Source: DASQUK01 sp963717085
GTDB lineage: Bacteria; Actinomycetota; Acidimicrobiia; Acidimicrobiales; VFJN01
Reading direction: 5' to 3'
Assembly: GCA_963717085.1 (NCBI GenBank)
Contig: CAVQVM010000015.1
Coordinates: 124,001 to 188,000, forward strand
Length of the DNA stretch: 64,000 nt
Part shown: positions 57,474-64,000 of the stretch, piece by piece
Layout of the letters: each line of letters starts with the position of its first letter
How positions within the stretch are numbered: the stretch's first letter is position 1
Notes under the pieces: generated by a model
What the model saw: only the letters and a program-made list of their open reading frames with translations
What the model was told of the DNA's origin: nothing
The model's database searches: none
Program-made: the position numbers and the translations under genes

Positions 57474-58139
57474 CCCGCACCGAAGCTACCCGACACAGCA
57501 CCAACCTCGTCCGAATCGGCCGGGCCAGGGGGCTTGTGCTGGTTCCAACGTGTCGCTGGTTCTGCCGCGATGGCGCGCTCGCTCTGAGGCGGGTGCCCTG
57601 ACGCTCGGCTCACAACCCGAGTTCGACGCCAAGGCTTCGTTCGACCCGTTGGTCGCGGTTCCGCATTGCGACCTGGTCGAGCCGCTCGATCAGCTCGATG
57701 TGGCGGTCGAGTGGTGCTGGCGATGCGGCCCCGAGCACCAAGTCGTGGAACGGATGGCCGAGCGTGGCTGGGTGACGCAGACCCGGGTCCCACGCGAAGG
57801 CAAGGCGGGTCGGCCTACGGTCGAGGTCGTACGGGCCGTTGAGGGTGTCGGCGACATCGGGTGCGATTGGTAGGACCCACGATCCGATTGCGTAGAGCTA
57901 CCGAAGACGGCCGGGCCATCGATTCGTACAGTCCGACGATGGCCAAGACTCCCTCAGGCACCAGAAACAATCGACGACGCGCGACAACGGTCGCCAGAAG
58001 CCTCAGCTACCGGGCCCTGTACTTGGGCCATGAAGCCGGTGGCGTCGTGGCCCCTCTGGGCGACGTAACCACCCTTCTCCGACCACACCAAGCCCACAGA
58101 CACGAACACTAGTTCGTATTCGGCCCGCGGTCACAGCCC
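57474..58139. other. Gene-poor stretch with a possible fragment on either strand
   Basis: From 57590 to 57890 both strands stay open: plus strand (57550-57873) ends HQVVERMAERGWVTQTRVPREGKAGRPTVEV, like a winged-helix end. The minus strand reads FHDLVLGAASPAPLDRHIELIERLDQVAMRNRDQRVE without a start. I cannot decide which, if either, is a gene fragment. From 57900 to 58139 the GC content drops and no gene is seen. Confidence 0.3.
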
Positions 58140-58145
58140 CCTGTC

Positions 58146-58480
58146 TACTGCCGGTCGAAGCTGGCCCAGATCATGTTCACCGTCGACCTGGCCGACGAGC
58201 TCGCGGGGCGGGGCGTGACCGCCAATGCCCTGCACCCCGGCACGTTCATGCCCACGAAGATCCTGACCCACGCCGGCGTCGACCTGCTCACCCGTTGGAC
58301 CAGGGTGTCGACGCCACCGTCGGGCTCGCGACCGACCCAGGGTTGGACGGTGTGACCGGTCGCTACTTCGACGGCCGCCCAGAGTTCCGGCCGAACCCCC
58401 AGGCGGGCGATGCCACCGCCCGCCGGCGGCTGCGCGAGCTGTCCGACCGCCTCGCGGGGCTGGCGGTACGGCGGGGCTGA
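58146..58480 (+). pseudogene. SDR oxidoreductase, 5'-truncated and frameshifted
   Basis: The sequence begins mid-gene at the active-site Tyr-Lys: YCRSKLAQIMFTVDLADELAGRGVTANALHPGTFMPTKILTHAGVDLLT. Near 58290-58300 it shifts frame and continues LDQGVDATVGLATDPGLDGVTGRYFDGRPEFRPNPQAGDATARRRLRELSDRLAGLAVRRG to the stop at 58480. The cofactor-binding half is absent. This is an atypical SDR (retinol dehydrogenase-like) remnant; a CTAG site and a GC drop lie about 30 bases upstream of the truncation. Confidence 0.85.
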
Positions 58481-58531
58481 CGCCGCGTTCGTCGCGGCAC
58501 TGGGGCCACGCGGCCCTAGCGTGGAACGACC

Positions 58532-60631
58532 ATGACCGAGCCGGCGTCCCCCGCTGTCTCAGCCCCCACCGGCGCCACGCCACCGGCAGCCAAACGGGTG
58601 CCGGTGGAGCGACGCCTGCACGGCGAGACGGTCGTCGACGAGTATGCGTGGCTCCGCGACCGTGACGACCCCGAGGTGATCGCGCACCTCGAGGGCGAGA
58701 ACGCATACCTGGTGGACGTGCTGGCGCCCACGTCCGACCTGCGCCAGACCGTGTTCGAGGAGATCAAGGCGCGGACGCAGGAGACCGACCTCACGGTGCC
58801 GGTGCGCAAGGGCCCGTGGTGGTACTACGGCCGGACCGTCGAGGGCCTGCAGTATGCGATCCGTTGCCGGCGTACGGACGAGGACGACGCCTCCACCGAG
58901 CAGGTGCTGGTCGACTTCAACGAGGTGGCGGGCGACGGGCCCTACCTGGACGTGGGCCACTTCGAGGTCAGCCCGGACCACCGGATGGTGGCCTATTCGG
59001 TCGACTCCGACGGCGCCGAGGTCTTCACGATGCGGTTCAAGGACCTCGACACCGGGGAGCACCTCGCCGACGAGATCCCGGGCACGTACTACGGCGCGGC
59101 CTGGTCGGCCGACAGCGGCACCTTCTTCTACGTCACCCCCGACGAGGCCCGGCGCCCCCATCGGCTGTGGCGCCACCGCCTCCGCACGGAGGTCTCCGCC
59201 GACGAGCTCGTCTACGAGGAAGAGGACCGGCGGTTCTTCCTCGGCGTGCATCTCAGCCGCAGCGAGCGCTTCATCGTGCTCGGCCTCGGCAGCATGGTGA
59301 CGAGTGAGGTGCGGGTGCTGCCCGCCGATGACCCCACCGGAGAGTTCAGCGTCATCGAGCCCCGACGCGACGGCGTCGAGTACCACGTCGATCACCAGGC
59401 CGACCGTTTCCTCATCGTCACCAACGACCAGGCGCTGGACTTCCGGCTCGTCGAGGCGCCGGTCACGAGCCCCGGCCGGGAGCACTGGCGGGACGTGATC
59501 CCCGACGTGCCGGGCACCCGGATCCAGGCGGCCGAGGCGTTCGCCGACCATGTCGTCGTGCACGTGCGCCGCGATGCCCTGACGGGGCTCAGGGTCATCC
59601 GGACGACCGACGGTGCGACCCACGACGTCGAGTTCGACGAGCCCGTGTACACCGTGGTGGCGTTCGGGGACAACCCCGAGTACGACTCGACCGTCTACCG
59701 GTTCCACTACACCTCGCTGGTGACGCCGGCGTCGGTCTACGACTACGACCTCGACGCCCGCACGCGGACGCTGCGCAAGCGCCAACCGGTGCTGGGCGAC
59801 TTCGACCCCGGCCGCTACGAGTCCATCCGTGAGTGGGCCGCCGCGCCCGACGGCACGTCGGTCCCGCTGTCGCTGGTGCGGCGGCGTGATCATCCCCAGG
59901 GGCCGGCGCCGACGTTGCTGTTCGGCTACGGGGCCTACGAGGCGAGCATGGACCCCGGCTTCTCCATCGCTCGGCTGTCGCTGCTCGACCGCGGTGTGAC
60001 GTTCGCGATCGCCCACGTCCGGGGAGGGGGCGAGATGGGCCGCAGTTGGTACGAGGACGGGAAGCTGCTGCGCAAGCGCAACACGTTCACCGACTTCGTC
60101 GCCGCCGCCGACCACCTGATCGCGCGGGGCTACACCAGTCCCGGCCTGCTCGCGGCGCGGGGCGGTAGCGCCGGGGGGCTGCTCATGGGGGCAGTGGCGA
60201 ACCTGGCGCCCGAGCGGTTCCACGCGATCGTCGCCGAGGTGCCGTTCGTCGACAACGTCAACACCATGCTCGACCCGAGCCTGCCCCTCACCGTGACCGA
60301 GTGGGAGGAGTGGGGCAACCCGGTGACCGATCCCGAGGCCTACCGCTACATGCGGTCGTACTCGCCCTACGAGAACGTCGACCGGCGCGCCTATCCCGCC
60401 ATCCTCGCCACCGCGGGCCTGAACGACCCGCGGGTCTCGTACCACGAGCCCGCCAAGTGGGTGGCCCGGCTACGCGCTGCGTCCACCGGGGGAGCGCCGG
60501 TGCTGCTCAAGACCGAGATGGGCGCCGGGCACTCGGGCCCGTCGGGCCGCTACGACGCGTGGCGCGACGAGGCGCTCGTCCTCGCGTTCGTGCTCGACCA
60601 GCTCGGCGCCGCGGCCGCAAGTGCCCACTAG
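58532..60631 (+). CDS. ptrB: S9 family peptidase, oligopeptidase B type
   Basis: This 699-residue prolyl-oligopeptidase-family serine peptidase has an N-terminal beta-propeller (residues about 60-410), then the hydrolase domain. Catalytic Ser546 is in ARGGSAGGLLMGAV, Asp632 in AGLNDPRVSYHEPAKW and His667 in GAGHSGPSGRYDAW. The oligopeptidase B start pattern VERRLHGETVVDEYAWLRDRDDPEVIAHLEGENAYL and YYGRTVEGLQYAIRCRR are present, and the EWEEWGNP segment resembles the P1-binding region for Arg/Lys. No signal peptide: a cytosolic enzyme cutting short peptides. TAGCGT 10 bases before ATG 58532 suggests a leaderless transcript. The stop TAG is part of the CTAG end of the following repeat. Confidence 0.88.
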   Translation: MTEPASPAVSAPTGATPPAAKRVPVERRLHGETVVDEYAWLRDRDDPEVIAHLEGENAYLVDVLAPTSDLRQTVFEEIKARTQETDLTVPVRKGPWWYYGRTVEGLQYAIRCRRTDEDDASTEQVLVDFNEVAGDGPYLDVGHFEVSPDHRMVAYSVDSDGAEVFTMRFKDLDTGEHLADEIPGTYYGAAWSADSGTFFYVTPDEARRPHRLWRHRLRTEVSADELVYEEEDRRFFLGVHLSRSERFIVLGLGSMVTSEVRVLPADDPTGEFSVIEPRRDGVEYHVDHQADRFLIVTNDQALDFRLVEAPVTSPGREHWRDVIPDVPGTRIQAAEAFADHVVVHVRRDALTGLRVIRTTDGATHDVEFDEPVYTVVAFGDNPEYDSTVYRFHYTSLVTPASVYDYDLDARTRTLRKRQPVLGDFDPGRYESIREWAAAPDGTSVPLSLVRRRDHPQGPAPTLLFGYGAYEASMDPGFSIARLSLLDRGVTFAIAHVRGGGEMGRSWYEDGKLLRKRNTFTDFVAAADHLIARGYTSPGLLAARGGSAGGLLMGAVANLAPERFHAIVAEVPFVDNVNTMLDPSLPLTVTEWEEWGNPVTDPEAYRYMRSYSPYENVDRRAYPAILATAGLNDPRVSYHEPAKWVARLRAASTGGAPVLLKTEMGAGHSGPSGRYDAWRDEALVLAFVLDQLGAAAASAH

Positions 60632-60722
60632 TGCCGCGACACTGAGGCAACGCTTGCGACGTGCCACGCCGGCCAGATTCGCCTCGCCGTGACCCGCCGA
60701 ACGCTGCCCGACGCGGCACTAG
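60628..60722. repeat. MITE-like element with TA-GTGCCGCG ends
   Basis: CTAGTGCCGCG (60628-60638) and CGCGGCACTAG (60712-60722) are perfect inverted repeats bounding 95 bp. Inside, GAGGCAACGCTTGCGACG-TGCCACG-CGGCCAG (60649-60680) matches the 26043-26076 region with a few changes. The left CTAG supplies the S9 peptidase stop codon. TA flanks fit an IS630/Tc1-type target duplication. Confidence 0.65.
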
Positions 60723-60734
60723 CTTTGCGGCGGG

Positions 60735-63700
60735 ATGCAGATCGTCTATGTCGCTGGGGACGCGCGTCGCGAGCTGGACGTCCGGGTCAACAATCCCTCC
60801 GCCACCGTGGCCGATCTCGTGCGGGCCCTCGACCCGACCGCGGGCGACGACCGCACACTGCTGATCGGCGACCGGCCGGCCGATCCCGACTTCGAGCTGG
60901 GCGAGGCTGGCCTCCACGAGGGCGCCACCGTGCGCCTCGGGCGTGCGGTAGCGATCACCCGTCCCGAACATGCGGCGGTTGGCGCTGCCCTGACCCCGGT
61001 AACCGCCGCAGGTTCGTCGGAGTTGGTGGTGGTGAGCGGACTCGAGGCGGGTCGGCGATTCCCGCTGATGCCGGGCACCATGGTGCTGGGGCGCGCGTCG
61101 GGCTGCGACGTCGAGCTCGACCACCCGACGGTCTCGAAGCGCCACGCGCAGCTGGCCGTGGGCATCGCTGGTGACGTCACCGTCGCCGACCTCGGGTCGC
61201 ACAACGGCACGTGGCTGGGCGGGCTGCCGGTGGTCAAGCCGGTCCCGCTCGATGACGGGGTGCCGGTGCGGCTCGGGGCGCTCGAGCTGGAGCTGCGGCC
61301 GGTGGAGGACGGCGACCGGCCCATCGCCGTCGACCCCGTCCGCCACGCCAACGCCGCCGGGACGATCCCGTTCAACCGCCCGCCCCGCCCGGCACCCCCG
61401 CCGCCGCCCCCCGACATTGCCTCGCCGGCGCCGCCGAAGACCGGCCAGGGCAAGGTGCCCCTGTCGCTCATCGCCATCCTGACGCCGCTGATCTTTGCCG
61501 GCGTCATGTTCGCGGTGACGCGGTCGCCGCAGTTCCTCATGTTCGGACTGCTCACCCCCGCCATGGGGATCGGCAACGCCGTCGATGCCAAGCGGAGGGG
61601 ACACCGGTCGGATCGGGGGGAGAGCGAGCGCTTCCGCCGCGAACTGAGCGGGTTCCGGGGCCGGCTGGCGGCGCTCGCCGACGACGAGCGGCGGCGGATG
61701 CAGCTCGCCTATCCCGACCCGGCGGAGATCATGCGCCGCGTCGAGCTGCCCAGCACCGCGCTGTGGGAGCGCCGGCCGGCGCACCCGGATTTCCTGCGGC
61801 TGCGCGCCGGTGTCGGGGACGTCCCGTGGTCGGCCCCGGTGGCGCTGTCCGGGCTCCGCGCGGACGCACCGGAAGAGCTGGCCGCGGCGCTGGCCGAGTC
61901 CGAGGTCCTCCGCGGCGCCCCGGTGCCCGTCGACCTGGCGGCCGGCGGGGTGGTCGGGATCGTGGGCGACCGCGCTGCCGGCCTGTCCCTGGCCCGCTGC
62001 CTGGTGTGCCAGGCGGCGGCCCTGCACGGCCCGGCCGACCTGCCGGTCATGATCCTGTCCAGCGCCGAGGGCGCCGCCGCGTGGGACTGGTCCAAGTGGC
62101 TGCCGCACACCCGCGACGCCAGCGGGATCGGGCGCATGCTGTCGCACGACGCCGAGCTGTCGACCCGCCTGGTCGAGGCCCACCTCAGGCCGGCGGGCGG
62201 GCGCGAGCGGGCGGATCGCTCCGAGCGGGCCGTCGGCCCCACGCTGCTCGTGGTGGTCGACGACGAGTCGCTGACGGAGGGCCGCAAAGCACCGACCCGG
62301 AGCCTGCTGCGCAGTGAGGGCCGGTTGGTGGCGGGCGTCGTCATCGCCTCGACCGTCGACCGGCTGCCGGCGGTGTGCACCACCGTGATCGAGATGACCG
62401 ATCCCGACGGCCGCGCCGATCTCGCCCTGCCCCAGAAGGGCCAGCGGATCGGTGGATTCCTCGCCGCCGGCATGGCCGACGACGTCAGCCGCGACTGCGC
62501 CCGGTCGCTCGCCCGGTTCGAGGATCCCGAGCTCGACCTGGTGGGCGTTGGCCTGCCGGCGTCGATCCGTCTGCTGCCGCTGCTCAACCTCGAGGACTGC
62601 ACGGCCGACGCCGTCCTGGCCCACTGGAAGGCGGGCGGCATCGATCCTCCCCCCGCCACCCCCATCGGTATGTCCGAGGCCGGCGTGTTCGGGGTCGACT
62701 TCGTGGCCGACGGGCCCCACGGGCTCGTGGGTGGGACCACCGGCGCGGGCAAATCGGAACTGTTGCGCACGCTGGTGGCGGGGCTCGCCGCCAGCGTCGA
62801 TCCCGACCACCTCACGTTCGTGCTCGTCGACTTCAAGGGCGGCAGCGCGTTCGACGAGTGCGCCGTGCTGCCCCACACGGTCGGCATGGTCACCGACCTC
62901 GACCAGCACCTCGCGGAACGGGCGCTGCGCTGCCTAGAGGCCGAGCTGCGCCACCGCGAGCGGGTCCTGCGCGACGCCGGGGCGGTCGACCTGACCGACT
63001 ACCTACGCAAGGGGATGCCCGAGGCACTGCCGCGGCTGCTGGTGATCATCGACGAGTTCGCCACCCTCAAGGCCGAGCTGCCGGAGTTCATCGACGCCCT
63101 CGTGGGCGTGGCCCAGCGGGGCCGCAGTCTGGGCGTGCACCTGCTCCTCGCCACGCAGCGCCCCCAGGGTGCGATCAGCGACAACATCCGCGCCAACACC
63201 AACCTGCGCATCGCCCTCCGAGTCCAGGAGCGGACGGACTCCACCGACGTCATCGATGTCCCAGACGCCGCCGGCATCCCCCGGACCGCTCCGGGGCGGG
63301 CCTACGTACGCCTGGGGCCAGGCGAGGTGGTGGCGATCCAGACGGCCCTGTCCACCGGCTCGCGGCAGGAGGCGGCGCTGGCACCGGTGGACGTGGCGCC
63401 GTTCGTCTACGGGCCGGCGCCCAGGCCGGCCAGCTCGCCACCGCTACCAGGCCTCGGTGCGGCGCCGACCGGTGGCCGAGCCGACGCCGACCTCGACATG
63501 GAGGGTGACACGGACCTGTCGGTGCTGGTCGCCGCCATCCGGGACGCGTTCGCCCGGACCGGCCGCCCGCAGCCGCGCCGGCCCTGGCCCGATCCGCTGC
63601 CCGGCGACGTCGACCTCGACCAGCTGATCGATCGTGCGTTGGAGGACGCGGGCACCCAGCAGCCACCGGGGTTCGTGCCGCTGGCGCTGGCCGACGACCC

Positions 63701-64000
63701 CGACGCCCAGACCCAGTACCCGATGGGCTGGTCGGTGGCCGACGGCAACCTCATCGTCTACGGCATCGGCGGCAGCGGCACGACGACGACGCTGTCGAGC
63801 CTGGCCCTGTCGCTAGCGCGGTTGTACCCGGCCGACGACGTCCACATCTACGGCCTCGACTTCGGGGCCGGGGAGCTGGGCGCGCTCGAGCGGCTGCCGC
63901 ACGTCGGCGCCGTGATCGTGGCCAACGAGCACGAGCGCCAGGCCCGGCTGATCCGCCATCTCCGGGCCGAGCTCGACCGCCGCCGGCAGCTCGGCCCGAG
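60735..64000 (+). CDS. FtsK/SpoIIIE ATPase with ubiquitin-like and FHA domains (EssC/EccC-like), runs off the right edge
   Basis: ATG 60735 opens a frame with no stop to the window end (1088 codons so far). Order: ubiquitin-like region, residues 1-75 (MQIVYVAGDARRELDVRVNN ... LLIGDRPADP); FHA domain, about 95-195 (GRASGCDVELDHPTVSKRHA, ADLGSHNGTWLGG); Pro-rich linker; two membrane helices, about 240-280 (VPLSLIAILTPLIFAGVMFA); first FtsK ATPase with Walker A GGTTGAGKSELLRT near 667 and Walker B LLVIIDEFATL near 770, then LLLATQRPQGAISDNIRANT. A second ATPase domain begins near 1005, with a P-loop GIGGSGTTTT lacking Lys. This is the layout of type VII secretion motor ATPases, closest in architecture to EssC. 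Partner genes should lie beyond the window. Confidence 0.88.
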   Translation, partial: MQIVYVAGDARRELDVRVNNPSATVADLVRALDPTAGDDRTLLIGDRPADPDFELGEAGLHEGATVRLGRAVAITRPEHAAVGAALTPVTAAGSSELVVVSGLEAGRRFPLMPGTMVLGRASGCDVELDHPTVSKRHAQLAVGIAGDVTVADLGSHNGTWLGGLPVVKPVPLDDGVPVRLGALELELRPVEDGDRPIAVDPVRHANAAGTIPFNRPPRPAPPPPPPDIASPAPPKTGQGKVPLSLIAILTPLIFAGVMFAVTRSPQFLMFGLLTPAMGIGNAVDAKRRGHRSDRGESERFRRELSGFRGRLAALADDERRRMQLAYPDPAEIMRRVELPSTALWERRPAHPDFLRLRAGVGDVPWSAPVALSGLRADAPEELAAALAESEVLRGAPVPVDLAAGGVVGIVGDRAAGLSLARCLVCQAAALHGPADLPVMILSSAEGAAAWDWSKWLPHTRDASGIGRMLSHDAELSTRLVEAHLRPAGGRERADRSERAVGPTLLVVVDDESLTEGRKAPTRSLLRSEGRLVAGVVIASTVDRLPAVCTTVIEMTDPDGRADLALPQKGQRIGGFLAAGMADDVSRDCARSLARFEDPELDLVGVGLPASIRLLPLLNLEDCTADAVLAHWKAGGIDPPPATPIGMSEAGVFGVDFVADGPHGLVGGTTGAGKSELLRTLVAGLAASVDPDHLTFVLVDFKGGSAFDECAVLPHTVGMVTDLDQHLAERALRCLEAELRHRERVLRDAGAVDLTDYLRKGMPEALPRLLVIIDEFATLKAELPEFIDALVGVAQRGRSLGVHLLLATQRPQGAISDNIRANTNLRIALRVQERTDSTDVIDVPDAAGIPRTAPGRAYVRLGPGEVVAIQTALSTGSRQEAALAPVDVAPFVYGPAPRPASSPPLPGLGAAPTGGRADADLDMEGDTDLSVLVAAIRDAFARTGRPQPRRPWPDPLPGDVDLDQLIDRALEDAGTQQPPGFVPLALADDPDAQTQYPMGWSVADGNLIVYGIGGSGTTTTLSSLALSLARLYPADDVHIYGLDFGAGELGALERLPHVGAVIVANEHERQARLIRHLRAELDRRRQLGP

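Noticed and set aside
57550..57873. 107-codon plus-strand frame with a winged-helix-like end
   Set aside because: The opposite strand is equally open with plausible composition, and neither has a recognised domain, so no gene was called.
60507..62909. 800-codon minus-strand open frame opposite the S9 peptidase end and EssC-like gene
   Set aside because: Antisense shadow; the plus strand carries FHA and Walker motifs across the same bases.
1..64000. tRNA or rRNA genes
   Set aside because: No T-arm consensus with matching acceptor stem and no rRNA-like sequence was seen on either strand by eye; a covariance-model scan would settle this.

Overview
The window looks like chromosomal DNA of a high-GC actinobacterium, most like the Acidimicrobiia type of soil or freshwater organism. 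This rests on gene content: an F420-dependent luciferase-like oxidoreductase, many CoA-dependent catabolic enzymes (five acyl-CoA ligase loci, two acyl-CoA dehydrogenase pairs, three MaoC-type proteins, CaiB, SDRs), EthD- and NIPSNAP-like proteins, GTG starts and several apparently leaderless promoters. No tRNA, rRNA or CRISPR array was seen.

Layout. 0-5.1 kb: edge-truncated aldo/keto reductase, RidA-like protein, ferritin-like protein with a CoxE-type VWA protein, and two tandem NIPSNAP-like paralogues. 5.1-7.8 kb: an internally deleted acyl-CoA synthetase pseudogene, then a tight three-gene unit (SnoaL-like, F420 oxidoreductase, EthD-like). 8-12.3 kb: a frameshifted secreted subtilase, a structured non-coding stretch, a YibE/F membrane protein flanked by two copies of a hairpin repeat, and a small secreted protein. 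12.7-17.9 kb: a catabolic operon (amidohydrolase, three MaoC-type proteins, two acyl-CoA dehydrogenase subunits). 18-24.9 kb: DHFR/RibD-like protein, methyltransferase, an ECF42-type sigma factor with its DGPF partner, an FAD-linked oxidase and a copper amine oxidase. An IS630-family element sits exactly on the amine oxidase stop codon. 26-32 kb: acyl-CoA ligase and enoyl-CoA hydratase, ornithine-cyclodeaminase-like protein, TetR regulator with two operators, carotenoid oxygenase, VOC protein. 32.5-36.2 kb: small secreted or membrane proteins, a small gene behind an SOS box, a GNAT protein, a yeast-type cytosine deaminase and a MerR regulator.

36.3-44 kb is the most coherent block: a six-gene operon (amidohydrolase, class II aldolase-like, SDR, KshA-like Rieske oxygenase, acyl-CoA ligase, fused double CaiB CoA-transferase). 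It is followed by a GntR/FCD regulator and a divergent SnoaL / 2-hydroxyacid dehydrogenase / SnoaL unit. I read it as an oxygenase-plus-CoA route for breaking down a cyclic or terpenoid/steroid-like acid; the substrate cannot be read from sequence. 47-50.8 kb is a second beta-oxidation-like operon on the minus strand. 51-55.9 kb holds two more acyl-CoA ligases and two alpha/beta hydrolases, with a thiolase remnant between them. 56-58.5 kb is gene-poor with two small membrane proteins and an SDR pseudogene. At the right edge an S9 peptidase precedes a large FtsK/SpoIIIE protein with ubiquitin-like and FHA domains (EssC/EccC-like, type VII secretion), cut by the window end.

Cross-cutting signals: a promoter-like motif, GCTAAC-N9-ATACATMAGATAGTC, lies 33-38 nt before three CoA-pathway genes, two of which are now broken. 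A family of TA-flanked inverted-repeat elements with GTGCC ends overlaps stop codons and may be non-autonomous relatives of the IS630 element.
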